From Isoptericola halotolerans (GTDB lineage Bacteria > Actinomycetota > Actinomycetes > Actinomycetales > Cellulomonadaceae), in the NCBI RefSeq assembly GCF_003003075.1, contig NZ_PVTX01000009.1, forward strand, positions 167,228 through 231,227: a DNA stretch of 64,000 bases. The letters are read 5' to 3'. The notes beneath the pieces are model-generated. The model did no database searches, was not told where the DNA came from, and saw nothing but the letters and a program-made list of their open reading frames with translations. The translations under genes and the position numbers were made by a program. Shown piece after piece: positions 39,445 to 48,686 of the stretch (position 1 is the stretch's first letter; the number at the start of each line of letters is the position of its first letter).

Positions 39445-40452
39445 TCACGGCGCCGGGCTACCGCCGTCGTCCTGACGGCTCCCGACCTCGAGGACCGTGC
39501 TGCGCCCCACCGTCTTGACGACGCGGAGCCGGCGGCCGTCGACGTGGAGGTCGCGCCAGTGCCGCACCACCGCCCGCTCGTGCGGGCGGTTCGTGTCGTC
39601 CAGGACCACGAGCGCGCCGTCGCGCAGGGACGGCATCAGCTGCGACACCGCGGGGAACCGGGCCATCTTCGCGGTCACGCCGGGAGGGCCGTCGACGAAC
39701 AGCAGGTCGGCCCCGACGACGTCGTCCGGCCACCCGGACAGGTCGTACCAGGGCTGCACGGTCCCCAGCTCGGCGACCGGCGTCTCCACGAGCGGTGCGT
39801 CGATCACCGTGGCCCACGCCTCCAGCCCGTGTCGTTTGAGGTTCTCCCGGGTGACCTCGGCGTAGGCGGCGTCCGACTCGAGCGACCACACGTGCCCGCC
39901 GTTGCCCCGGTGACGGAGGGCCGCCGCGGTCCACAGGGTCGAGGCACCTGAGCCGCACTCGACGAGGGTCCGCCGGGCGTCGCGCCCCAGGATCTCGTCC
40001 ACGAGGAACAGGATGGTCGGAGCGGTCGCGGCCCAGTTCGCGCCGAGCACCGGCATCGGCTCGTCGGTGGCGCCGATGAGCTGCGCGTAGCGGCGCTGCA
40101 GCTCGGTGTGCACGTACGGCTGGTGGTCGATCTGGCGGACGAGCCCCGCGATGCCGGCATGGACCGGCTGGATGCGACGCTGGACGATCGCCTCGACCTC
40201 CGCGGCCTCGAGGCCCTGTGGTTCGGCGCGAGCTGCCACCGACTCGGCCAGGCGTCGCGACGGCGCAGCCGCCTGACGGACCACGTCGGCGAGGGCCCGG
40301 AACGACAGGAAGGCCGCACCGCCCGTGGCGAGGACCGCGAGGGCCAGCAACGCGAGGGCCACGTCGGTGGCGCCGGCCAGGCCGGCCGCAGCGGCTCCGA
40401 GGGCGATCAGCCACGCCACGACCCAGGTGAGCTTGCGCAGAGCGTCAGTCAT
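39445..40452 (-). CDS. Membrane-anchored class I SAM methyltransferase
   Basis: A 335-residue protein. Two N-terminal hydrophobic helices (about residues 8-30 and 30-52) are followed by a coiled region and a Rossmann methyltransferase domain with motif I LVECGSGASTLWTAAAL, the acidic motif II WSLESD, and DLLFVDGPPG. It resembles class I methyltransferases that modify surface glycans or lipids. ATG 40452 has GGAAGG upstream and overlaps the stop of the glycosyltransferase gene by eight bases, so it belongs to the same operon. Confidence 0.78.
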   Translation of the reverse strand: MTDALRKLTWVVAWLIALGAAAAGLAGATDVALALLALAVLATGGAAFLSFRALADVVRQAAAPSRRLAESVAARAEPQGLEAAEVEAIVQRRIQPVHAGIAGLVRQIDHQPYVHTELQRRYAQLIGATDEPMPVLGANWAATAPTILFLVDEILGRDARRTLVECGSGASTLWTAAALRHRGNGGHVWSLESDAAYAEVTRENLKRHGLEAWATVIDAPLVETPVAELGTVQPWYDLSGWPDDVVGADLLFVDGPPGVTAKMARFPAVSQLMPSLRDGALVVLDDTNRPHERAVVRHWRDLHVDGRRLRVVKTVGRSTVLEVGSRQDDGGSPAP

Positions 40453-42445
40453 GTGCGCTTCCTTCCTCGTCGATGATGCGCAGCAGCTCGCGACCGCTGT
40501 CGCCGAGATCGTCACGCAGGCGCGTGCGATACGCCTCCATCACGCGGGCGGACCGCTCGACGAAGATCTCCGTGACGTGTCGTTCGGCGTCGGCGACGCC
40601 GTCGAGCCCGCGGAGCGTCTCGATCTCCCGCTCCAGGTGCGGGACCGTCGCCCGGACCGCCGGCCGGACGTCGCCGGCGTCCTGGTCGAACTGGCCGAGG
40701 AACCTCTTGACGAACCGTTCCTCCAGCGTGAGGGCCATGCCCGCGTCGTCCGTGGCGACCACCCGCCCGCCCCGGTTCCGCGAGAACTTCCAGAGGAACT
40801 CCTCCGCGGACTTCAGCGCGTAGTGGTGCAGGGCGGCGTGCCCCGTGGTCGGGCGGTCCGACTGCGCCTGCACCAGGTGCGGGGCGAGCGTCGAGGTGAA
40901 CCAGGTGTGCGGCTCGCCGGTCGCCTCCCGGAACGCGAGGTGCTCGCGCTCCGTCGTGTACGGGAAGTGCGGTTGCGACCCGAGGATCCGGCCGGGTCGG
41001 GAGATCGACTTGATGTGGGCGTCGACGGGGGCCACGGCGGCAGGGAAACGCCGGGTGACCAGGTCGTCCGCCCAGCGCGTCAGCCCGCTGGGCCCCACGA
41101 CCACCCAGTTGACCGCGATGACGTCCGTCTGCCGGGCCGCGTGCCAGTCCAGGAAGTCCGCCAGCCCGTCGGACGTCGCAGGGTCCAGGACCAGGAACTC
41201 GTCGATGTCCACGGTCATCGCCCACTCGAAGTCCAGCACTTCCGGCAGGACGGAGAAGGCATGAGCGTATGCCTTGGCCTGCGCCTTGGTCCCGGGGCTG
41301 ATCTCGCTGTCCAGCCAGCGGATCACCCCCGCCTGCGCGAGCGCCGCGAGCAACCGGTCCGAACCGTCGTCGTTGTTGTTGCTGTAGACGAAGAACTCGT
41401 CGACGCCGAGGGCCCGGTGGTAGGCCAACCACTCCAGCAGGTAGACGCCCTCGTTGCGGGCCGTGGCCACGACGCACACCCGCCGGCGCGGCCGGACCTG
41501 GCTGCGGGCGTAGAACGCGACGACCTCGCCCGACGAGGCGGCGACGTCGCCCGGCCCCGCGGACCAGAGGACGTCGAGCTCCGTGCCGACCTTCTGGGTG
41601 CGCCAGGGCGCGTCGCCGGTGCCCCGGGTCTCGAGCCAGGTGCGCAGGCCGGGCAGCGACCGGGTCGTCCACGGGTCGGCGGGGAAGAGTCGCGCGAGCG
41701 TGGTCACGAGCCGCTCGTCGGCGACGACCCGCTGCGCCAGCTCGAGCAGGTCGTCCCGGGAGAGGAGCGGGAGCATCGTCGAGAACGCAGTCCGCGCCGT
41801 CGTGGCGTCCGGGTCGCCGAGCGCGGCGAGGACGTCGTGCACGCGGACGCCGGCACCCTGCCGCAGGTCCCGCGTCCGCACGTAGACCGCGGCGGCAGCA
41901 GCGAGGTCCGCATCGGTGCTCGCTGCGCTGCCCGCCGGCCCCGCCCCTGCGCCGGGCGACTCGAGCTCGAGCGTCTCGTCGGTTCCCACCGCGGTGATGC
42001 CCGGTCGCATGCGCGGCACGCCCGGCTCACCGTCGACGGGCGCCGGGGACAACCAGGTCCGCGTCCACAGGTCGCCGACGGCGACCGACGATCCCGAGCG
42101 CCAGTCCAGCCGTACGAGGTGACCGAGGGCACGTGGCGTGGCAGGCCCGAGGCCGAACTCGTGGCCGCTGCCCTCGCTGGTCCCCTCCCCGATCAGCAGC
42201 CCCAGCTCGGAGCCGGGCTCCCACAGGAGGCGGGCACGCTTCGCCCGCCGCCGCGTCTGGTCCAGGCGCGCACCCTTGACGGCCAGCGACGTCGCATGCA
42301 CGGTGCGGAGCGTCGCGACACGCACGCCCGCGGTCGCGGTCGGAGACGTCGCTGCCGGCTGTTCGGCCGGCACCTCGCCGGCCGGCGCCTCCTCGGCCGT
42401 CCCCGCTGCGGCCGGGCGTCTCCTCCACCGGTCCAGCGCCCTCAC
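40445..42445 (-). CDS. Family 2/GT92-like glycosyltransferase
   Basis: A 666-residue protein. The C-terminal half carries a GT-A domain of the Glyco_tranf_2_4/GT92-like type: VCVVATARNEGVYLLEWLAYHRALGVDEFFVYSNNN, then the metal-binding MTVDIDEFLVL and TWFTSTL...HHYALKSAEEF. The N-terminal 300 residues have no motif I recognise; they include a disordered Ala/Pro segment and beta-rich stretches. The GTG start overlaps the upstream RgpF-TagF stop as GTGA. It probably adds a sugar to the wall polymer or its linkage unit. Confidence 0.82.
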   Translation of the reverse strand: MRALDRWRRRPAAAGTAEEAPAGEVPAEQPAATSPTATAGVRVATLRTVHATSLAVKGARLDQTRRRAKRARLLWEPGSELGLLIGEGTSEGSGHEFGLGPATPRALGHLVRLDWRSGSSVAVGDLWTRTWLSPAPVDGEPGVPRMRPGITAVGTDETLELESPGAGAGPAGSAASTDADLAAAAAVYVRTRDLRQGAGVRVHDVLAALGDPDATTARTAFSTMLPLLSRDDLLELAQRVVADERLVTTLARLFPADPWTTRSLPGLRTWLETRGTGDAPWRTQKVGTELDVLWSAGPGDVAASSGEVVAFYARSQVRPRRRVCVVATARNEGVYLLEWLAYHRALGVDEFFVYSNNNDDGSDRLLAALAQAGVIRWLDSEISPGTKAQAKAYAHAFSVLPEVLDFEWAMTVDIDEFLVLDPATSDGLADFLDWHAARQTDVIAVNWVVVGPSGLTRWADDLVTRRFPAAVAPVDAHIKSISRPGRILGSQPHFPYTTEREHLAFREATGEPHTWFTSTLAPHLVQAQSDRPTTGHAALHHYALKSAEEFLWKFSRNRGGRVVATDDAGMALTLEERFVKRFLGQFDQDAGDVRPAVRATVPHLEREIETLRGLDGVADAERHVTEIFVERSARVMEAYRTRLRDDLGDSGRELLRIIDEEGSAHD

Positions 42446-45393
42446 GCGACCCGCTCCCCCAGGGGCTTGCCGACCCCGCGCGCCTCGGTCAGGTCCCGGA
42501 CCCGCTCGACCACCCGCGCGGAGCTGCGGTCGTCGAGGTGGTCGAAGAACAGCCGTCGCCGGAACTCGTACGACTCGTCGACCCGGCGGTCGACGATGCC
42601 GTCGAGGGCGTCGTCGAGCTCGTCGAAGGTGCGGCAGATCGGCCCGGGGAACACGAGGTCCAGGTCGTAGAACCCGCCCCGTTCGAGCTGGTACGACTCG
42701 TCGTCGTACGCGAAGCTCACCATGGGCTTGCCGGTGAGCATGTAGTCGACGAACGCACTCGAGTAGTCGGTGATCAGGGCCGAGGACTCGCGGTACAGGA
42801 CCTCGACGTCAGGGAACTCGTCCGCCGACAGGTCGATGGTCTCCAGGCCGGACAGCTGCGAGCCGTACATGCCTCCGGCGTCGGCCATGTGCTCCCGCAG
42901 GCCGAGGACGCACCGGTGCGTCTTCTGCCACTCCTCGAGGCGGGCGAGCTCCTCGGGCGAGAACCGGTAGGCGCCGCCGTCGTCCGCGTTGCGGAACGTG
43001 GGCATGAGCAGCACGAGCCGTCGGTCGCCCACGAGGTCCCGCAGCTTGGCCAGCTCGTCCCGGAGATCTGCGGGGAGCCGCTCCTCGTCGCGCAGGATGA
43101 AGTCGTTGCGCGGTAGGCCGGTGTTCCACACCTGGTGGAACGTCAGCGGGTAGAACGCGGCCGTCATCGCCAACGCGTCCACCTTCGACGAGGCGATGAC
43201 GGCCCGGTACTGCTGCTGGTCCGCGTCCACCCGGTCCAGCCTGCCGAGGTAGTCGGCCGAGGCGTACCCGATCCGCTTGAAGGGGATGCCGTGCCAGAGC
43301 TGGATGAGGTTGTGCAGCTCGCTCGAGACCGGGTGCACCACGTTGCGGTACCGGCTGTGCTTGATGAAGATCGTGCCGGCCCGCATGACGCGGTGCTGGC
43401 CCTCGGGGCTCTCCAGCGGCACCACCTCGACGTTGACGCCGTCGACGACGACCTCCTTGTCGCGCGTCAGGACGATCTTGCGGATCGACGGGTCGTCTTT
43501 GACCTCCTCGAAGACGGCCCGCTCGTTGCCGGAGAACACGTGCGAGAAGCCGCAGACGGGGAACGCCCACCAGTCGGCGTGCTTGGGGCTCAGCCGGTCC
43601 GCCGCGGCGAACTCCTCCGGCGAGAGAAGCTCGTCCGGTACCGGGACGTCCTCGACGCCGGCCTCGCTGCCGATCGAGAGGTTGCGGCGCAGACTCTCGG
43701 GGTCGGCGACGCGGGCCAGGTTGCGCTCGATCGTGGCGACGTCGGCGCCGGGCACCTTGCGGCGCACGCGGTCCGCCCAGTCGGCGAGGCGTGGCACCTC
43801 GTAGTGGTTGCCGGTGAGGAAGACCCGCTTGAGCAGCGGGAAGCCCTCGTCCAGGAGCCGGAAGTACCACGGGGTGTAGACCGGGTGCAGCGGATAGAGC
43901 TTGCTGACGAACGTGTCGAACGGGTGGCCGTGGTGGACGAGCCACCGGGTGAGCCCGATCTCGTACTTCTGGACGATCGTGTGCTTCTTCTCCTGGTGCG
44001 CCACCGAGGCGAGATACCGGCGGAACTCCGGGTCGCGGATCACCGGCGTGCGATAGGCGAGGAAGTAGGAGCCCACCAGGAAGTCGTACGTGTAGTCCTG
44101 CTCGAACCGGTCGAGCAGCGGTCCTCGCACGGACTCCATCGGGATCGGCTCGTGGAAACGGTTCACCGGGACGTCCCGGGTCCGGAAGATGCCCTTCGTC
44201 GCCTGCAGGCCCCACCAGTCGCACGCCCTCGAGTCCATCTGCCCGAAGACGTCGTCGAGCGGCCGCAGGAGGTACCCGCTGTCGTTGACCAGGAGCAGCT
44301 CGTCGTACTCCTCGATCGCCGACCATCCCAGGCGCTCGACCAGTCGGGAGTAGGACCCGAAGTCGTACTCCCCGTGACGTTCCGCCCAGGCGCCCCGCGT
44401 GTGGTCCGCGAGCTTCGCGAGCTCCGACTCCGGCATCTCGCCGTCGGCCAGGTAGTACACGTCGGCGTGCCGGGCCAGCTCGCGCACGTAGGCGACCACG
44501 TAGTCGTCGACCACGCCCTGCGGGTCGTAGCCCGCGAACAGGCACACCCGCCGGACGGCGTGACCCTCGCCGAAGCGGTGGCCGATGCCCAGACGGCGCG
44601 ACGGAGACGGCTCGGGGCGCGTCGAGAGGCCCTGCTGACGACCGACCTCGAGGTAGTGGACCAGGGGGTTGACGCTGTCGTCACCCGGGTCGAGGTGCTT
44701 CGACCAGTACCACCACGTGTCGAAGAGCGGGGAGGGGTTGCGCAGGTCCTGCCAGCCGTACTCGCAGAAGTGGGCCAGCGGGTTGCGCCGCACGCTGGGA
44801 TTCATCCGCTGGTAGAAGCGGGTGTCGAACATCGGCGACGGGTCGAGGCCGTGGGCAGCGCCCTTGGCGACGTAGTGCTCGATCGGGTCCGTGCCCTCCG
44901 GGAGCTCGTCGACCGCGGACCCGGCGAGCTGGCCCAGGTAGTGGTCGACGTCGAAGGTGCCGGACTCGGCGATCACCTCGGCAGCTCTCCGGCGCCGCAC
45001 GCTGACGTTGCCCTCGATCGTGGTGTACCAGCGCCGCGGCTGTCCCACGGACGCAAGGGGCTCCAGGTCCATCCCGCCGGCGACACGTCGACGGCGCGAG
45101 CCTGCGCCGGCCGTCAGGACGAGGTAGAGGTCGATCGTCTCCCCCTCGAACACCGTGAGGTCCCCGTCCGTCACGTGGGCTCGCCAACCCCGGGGGTCGT
45201 CCGTCAACGACATCCGCACCTCGAGACCTGTCGACCGCCCCACGAGCAGGAGGTGCGCGGCGCCCTCGTCACGAGGGGCGACGATCGTGACCCAGGCGTC
45301 GGTGGGATCACCGTCGAAACCCACCAACGTGGGCGGGGGCGGATCGCTTCCCGGCGCAGGCTTCCGCGCCAGCTGACCCAAGATTCGTCTCAT
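42442..45393 (-). CDS. RgpF-TagF fusion: bifunctional surface polymer glycosyl/polyol-phosphate transferase
   Basis: A 983-residue multidomain protein. Residues 1-130 are beta-rich; 145-260 hold three repeats of the kind NPLAHFCEYGW...PSPLFDTWWY, seen in large surface glycosyltransferases. Residues 280-560 match the rhamnan synthesis RgpF domain (RVCLFAGYDPQGVVDDYV...ELLLVNDSGYLLRPLDDVF). From about 640 to the end is a TagF-type CDP-glycerol transferase domain (LWHGIPFKRIGYAS, LITDYSSAFVDYMLTGKP). ATG 45393 with AGGAG upstream is used although the frame extends to 45744. A promoter-like TTGGCA/TATCTC pair lies upstream. Confidence 0.85.
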   Translation of the reverse strand: MRRILGQLARKPAPGSDPPPPTLVGFDGDPTDAWVTIVAPRDEGAAHLLLVGRSTGLEVRMSLTDDPRGWRAHVTDGDLTVFEGETIDLYLVLTAGAGSRRRRVAGGMDLEPLASVGQPRRWYTTIEGNVSVRRRRAAEVIAESGTFDVDHYLGQLAGSAVDELPEGTDPIEHYVAKGAAHGLDPSPMFDTRFYQRMNPSVRRNPLAHFCEYGWQDLRNPSPLFDTWWYWSKHLDPGDDSVNPLVHYLEVGRQQGLSTRPEPSPSRRLGIGHRFGEGHAVRRVCLFAGYDPQGVVDDYVVAYVRELARHADVYYLADGEMPESELAKLADHTRGAWAERHGEYDFGSYSRLVERLGWSAIEEYDELLLVNDSGYLLRPLDDVFGQMDSRACDWWGLQATKGIFRTRDVPVNRFHEPIPMESVRGPLLDRFEQDYTYDFLVGSYFLAYRTPVIRDPEFRRYLASVAHQEKKHTIVQKYEIGLTRWLVHHGHPFDTFVSKLYPLHPVYTPWYFRLLDEGFPLLKRVFLTGNHYEVPRLADWADRVRRKVPGADVATIERNLARVADPESLRRNLSIGSEAGVEDVPVPDELLSPEEFAAADRLSPKHADWWAFPVCGFSHVFSGNERAVFEEVKDDPSIRKIVLTRDKEVVVDGVNVEVVPLESPEGQHRVMRAGTIFIKHSRYRNVVHPVSSELHNLIQLWHGIPFKRIGYASADYLGRLDRVDADQQQYRAVIASSKVDALAMTAAFYPLTFHQVWNTGLPRNDFILRDEERLPADLRDELAKLRDLVGDRRLVLLMPTFRNADDGGAYRFSPEELARLEEWQKTHRCVLGLREHMADAGGMYGSQLSGLETIDLSADEFPDVEVLYRESSALITDYSSAFVDYMLTGKPMVSFAYDDESYQLERGGFYDLDLVFPGPICRTFDELDDALDGIVDRRVDESYEFRRRLFFDHLDDRSSARVVERVRDLTEARGVGKPLGERVA

Positions 45394-45469
45394 CTGACGG
45401 TCTCCTGACGGTGTCTGACCAGAGAAGCACGGCGTGCGAGGTGACTGGTGCCATCGTGAGGTCCGGATC

Positions 45470-45497
45470 GAGATATCGCCAGTGCCAACCCTGCCAA
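45470..45497 (-). promoter_or_regulatory. Candidate promoter of the RgpF-TagF operon
   Basis: Minus-strand TTGGCA (45497-45492) and TATCTC (45475-45470) are 16 bases apart and predict a start near 45463, 70 bases before the ATG. The divergent gap has more A/T than its flanks. Confidence 0.4.
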
Positions 45498-45558
45498 TTC
45501 GTCGCCGATCCCGCCTGTCGCCACTCCAGCGTGCCTCCAGACGGCGGCAGCGACCTTG

Positions 45559-45564
45559 TACGAT
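45559..45564 (+). promoter_or_regulatory. Candidate -10 of the OafA-SGNH gene
   Basis: TACGAT in the divergent gap predicts transcription from about 45571. This excludes the in-frame ATG at 45563 and favours the TTG at 45638 as the start. Confidence 0.35.
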
Positions 45565-45637
45565 GTCGTGGCCCACGACGGGCCGGGCAACGAGCGCTCC
45601 TTGCCCGCTTGACCCGAGCCCAGAGGATCTCAGCAAC

Positions 45638-47722
45638 TTGACCAGCAGCGACACCAGCGCCACCTCCGTCAAGGGCCGACCGACGGGAGTCTTCCGGCCC
45701 GACATCGAAGGCATGCGCGCCATCGCCATCGGCCTCGTGCTCATCTATCACGCGGGCGTACGACAGCTGCCGGGCGGCTTCGTCGGCGTCGACGTCTTCT
45801 TCGTGATCTCGGGCTTCCTCATCACCGGTCTGCTCATCCGAGAGCTCGAACGCACCGGCCGGATCTCCTTGGCGACCTTCTACGCACGGCGCGCCAAGCG
45901 CCTCCTTCCCGCGACAGGCCTCGTGCTCGCCACCACGGCGCTCCTGACGTGGTGGACGGTTTCCGCGGTCGACTGGCGAGCCTTCGGCGGCGACATCGTG
46001 TCAGCCGCCCTGTATGTCGTGAACTGGCGGCTCGCCGACCGCTCCGTCGACTACCTCGCGGAAGACGTCGGAGCGTCCCCGGTGCAGCACTTCTGGTCTT
46101 TGGCCGTGGAAGAGCAGTTCTACATCGTCTGGCCGTTGTTGATCGTGGCACTCGCGTGGTGGCTGCGACGGCGTGGGCACATGCGGATCCGACCGGTGCT
46201 GACCGCCGGGATCCTGGCCGTGATCGTGCCCTCCCTCGCTTATTCGGTCTACCTGACGACGAGCAGCCCGGCGACCGCCTTCTTCGTCACTCCGACACGA
46301 CTGTGGGAGCTCGGCATCGGAGCGCTGGTCGCGATCGGGACCACGGCATGGCTGCGCCTCCGCCGCAGCGCCGCGATCGTACTCGGCTGGGCCGGGCTGG
46401 CCGCGGTCATAGCGAGCGGATTCTGGTTCTCCACCAGCACACCATGGCCCGGCTCCGCGGCCCTCGTGCCGACCCTGGGTACCGCGGCGATGATCATCGC
46501 GGGATACACCTCAGGCCGCGCCGGGGTCGCTGGCGTGCTGTCCTGGCGACCGGCCGTCTGGGTCGGAGGTCTGTCGTACTCCCTGTATCTCTGGCACTGG
46601 CCGCTCATCGTGGCAGCGACCGCCTACTGGGGCGACCTCGGCGCTCGGCGAGGCCTCCTTGTCGTCGCTGCCTCGTTCATTCCGGCCTACATCTCGTACA
46701 GACTCGTCGAGAACCCTGTCAGGTTCGCGCCATCCCTGAAGTCCAACCGACTGAGCCTGTCCGTCGGCGCGAACTTCACGGCGGTCGGCGTGCTAGCCGG
46801 ACTTCTTCTCGTCCTTGTCGTCCCGTCGAGCACCGGAGGTGGATCCGATCGAGAGGCACCGGGCGCATCGGCCATCGGCTCGGGTGCCGAACCGGAAGCC
46901 GGGACCACAGCGAGTCTCGCCGATGTCGAGTGGTACGTGCCAGATCCGGTCACGGCAGTCGAGGACGTGCCGCCATATCCTCCGGAATGCCAAGTCGACC
47001 AGCAGTCGCCGGTGCCGGTGCGTTGCGAGTGGGGCGACGTCGACGGTGACCTGACGATCGGCGTCGTCGGGGACTCGAAGATCATGCAGTGGTATTCGGC
47101 CATCGACGAGATCGCCAAGGACGAAGGCTGGAGGATCGTCTCCTACACCAAGTCGGCATGCGGCTTCCATGACGGCATGCAGGTCGCCAAGGGCGAGCCC
47201 TACGAGTCGTGTGCCGCGTGGAACGATGCGGTCTTCGACGAGCTCGTCGAGCTCGGACCCGATCTCGTCCTGACCTCCCAGCGCATCAACGACGTCATGT
47301 CCGACCCCGACGACGTCGAGAGCCGGTCGGTCGATGCGATGGTCGACGCGATGGTCCGGCGGTGGACCGCATTGACCGAGACGGGCACACCGATGATCGT
47401 TCTTCTCGACAACCCCAACCCAGGCATGGCCGTCTACGAGTGTGTCGCCGAGAATCCCGACGACCTCACTCAGTGCCAGTTCGATCTGGAAGAAGGCATC
47501 AGCCGAAGCGGCGCCCTGGCTCAGGTGCCAGCAGCGAAGAAGGTCCCGGACGCCAAGACGATCGACCTCCGCTCCGAGATTTGTCCAGGCGACCCGTGTG
47601 TTCCGGTCATCGGCAACGTGCTGCTCTACCGGCAGACGTCCCACCTGACCGACACCTATGCGCGCACATTGACCGAGCAGCTGCGCAACGAGCTGGTTCC
47701 AGCGGTCGAAGAGGTCTCGTGA
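45638..47722 (+). CDS. OafA-type O-acyltransferase with C-terminal SGNH domain
   Basis: A 694-residue protein. Residues 15-380 form the acyltransferase_3 membrane domain (FRPDIEGMRAIAIGLVLIYHAGV; FVGVDVFFVISGFLITGLL; HFWSLAVEEQFYIVWPLL). After a Ser/Glu-rich linker an extracytoplasmic SGNH domain follows with GVVGDSK (Ser480) and C-terminal SHLTDTYART giving the His. This architecture O-acetylates peptidoglycan or surface polysaccharides. The TTG start with GAGG upstream is inferred from promoter position and relatives; the frame is open from 45434. Third positions here are less GC-rich than in the flanks. Confidence 0.82.
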   Translation: MTSSDTSATSVKGRPTGVFRPDIEGMRAIAIGLVLIYHAGVRQLPGGFVGVDVFFVISGFLITGLLIRELERTGRISLATFYARRAKRLLPATGLVLATTALLTWWTVSAVDWRAFGGDIVSAALYVVNWRLADRSVDYLAEDVGASPVQHFWSLAVEEQFYIVWPLLIVALAWWLRRRGHMRIRPVLTAGILAVIVPSLAYSVYLTTSSPATAFFVTPTRLWELGIGALVAIGTTAWLRLRRSAAIVLGWAGLAAVIASGFWFSTSTPWPGSAALVPTLGTAAMIIAGYTSGRAGVAGVLSWRPAVWVGGLSYSLYLWHWPLIVAATAYWGDLGARRGLLVVAASFIPAYISYRLVENPVRFAPSLKSNRLSLSVGANFTAVGVLAGLLLVLVVPSSTGGGSDREAPGASAIGSGAEPEAGTTASLADVEWYVPDPVTAVEDVPPYPPECQVDQQSPVPVRCEWGDVDGDLTIGVVGDSKIMQWYSAIDEIAKDEGWRIVSYTKSACGFHDGMQVAKGEPYESCAAWNDAVFDELVELGPDLVLTSQRINDVMSDPDDVESRSVDAMVDAMVRRWTALTETGTPMIVLLDNPNPGMAVYECVAENPDDLTQCQFDLEEGISRSGALAQVPAAKKVPDAKTIDLRSEICPGDPCVPVIGNVLLYRQTSHLTDTYARTLTEQLRNELVPAVEEVS

Positions 47723-47786
47723 CGGGACACCCGGTGGTCCCCGGCGCCGCGGGCGACACCAGTCGGCCGAACGAGCGCTGTATCAT

Positions 47787-48686
47787 ATGCCTTTCTTCGA
47801 TGCAGACATGAGGTGGAGATTGCCGTCCCGATCAAGCAGATTCTTGCGCTGGTTCGCCACGGGTCGGCGGCACCCCGTCAACCCTCCTAGCGGTCCGCCA
47901 CCCGAGCGTGACGCTGAACTGGTCGAGGTCGAGCAAGACATCGCCGACGCCCAGCAGGAGCTGGCTGCGCTCAAGGACGAGCGGACGGAACTGCTGGCCG
48001 AACGGCGTCGGCTCCAACAGGTGCTTGCTGAACGTGCGGGAAGACGCACGATGCCGCGCTCCCGAGTCGAGAAGACGACCGGGGTCCCCAGCCTCGTTGC
48101 CGGGGTGCGCCTCTTTCAGCGAATTCATCGGCGGGCGCCCGAGCCCTCGGCCGGGATCGACGGCGTCGGCAAGGAATTCTCCGACCCGGAGCTCGTGGCG
48201 CGCTTCGCCCGATCTCACGGTGTCCCCTCCGAAGTCGCGTCAGCGTCGGCCTCCGAGGTTCGGACGGTTGTGGTCCATGCGTTCCACGGCACCGTGGGGC
48301 TCGTCGAGATTCGTCAGGACGGCCTCTCCCGGCACCTCGACGGCTCGCAGCAAGACGTCGGCGACATCCGCGCGGCCGCGAGCTACGGCGTGGACATCCC
48401 TGTGAGCGCAGCGATCGAAGATATCTGCGGCTGGTCGGCCACCTTGTCCCGCCACATCCCTCGGCCCTACGTGCAGGTGCTGTGGCACGAAGGGACGGAC
48501 GGGCCTGTCCTCACGCGCATCGATGTCGATCCCGACCGAGTCCCCGTCCTGACGCCGGAATGGGATCTCCGGCTCGGGCAGCTCTTTGACAGCGCACATG
48601 CCCGTATGCTGCTCCAGCCCTATCGCGTGGGCGCCCTGGACAACCGCATCCCCGGAGGCACCTTTCTCCCGGAGGAGACCTCGTGA
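47787..48686 (+). CDS. Truncated TupA-like ATP-grasp paralogue lacking the ATP loop
   Basis: A 299-residue protein: basic N-terminus, a coiled coil (residues about 38-85), then a domain collinear with the next gene's product but lacking its ATP-binding segment. Shared stretches are FARSHGV, DIRAAASYGVDIPVSAAIEDI and VPVLTPEWDLRLGQLFDSAHARML. The glycine-rich KSNVGGGG region has no counterpart, so it is probably not catalytic. ATG 47787 abuts a TATCAT hexamer; ATG 47808 is an alternative start. It ends in GTGA overlap with its full-length neighbour, suggesting a heteromeric complex. Confidence 0.68.
   Translation: MPFFDADMRWRLPSRSSRFLRWFATGRRHPVNPPSGPPPERDAELVEVEQDIADAQQELAALKDERTELLAERRRLQQVLAERAGRRTMPRSRVEKTTGVPSLVAGVRLFQRIHRRAPEPSAGIDGVGKEFSDPELVARFARSHGVPSEVASASASEVRTVVVHAFHGTVGLVEIRQDGLSRHLDGSQQDVGDIRAAASYGVDIPVSAAIEDICGWSATLSRHIPRPYVQVLWHEGTDGPVLTRIDVDPDRVPVLTPEWDLRLGQLFDSAHARMLLQPYRVGALDNRIPGGTFLPEETS

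Noticed and set aside
45434..45637. Extended N-terminus of the OafA-SGNH protein from 45434
   Set aside because: The extra 68 codons are Arg/Pro-rich and overlap the divergent promoter region, and a -10-like TACGAT lies inside them. The TTG at 45638 has a GAGG upstream.
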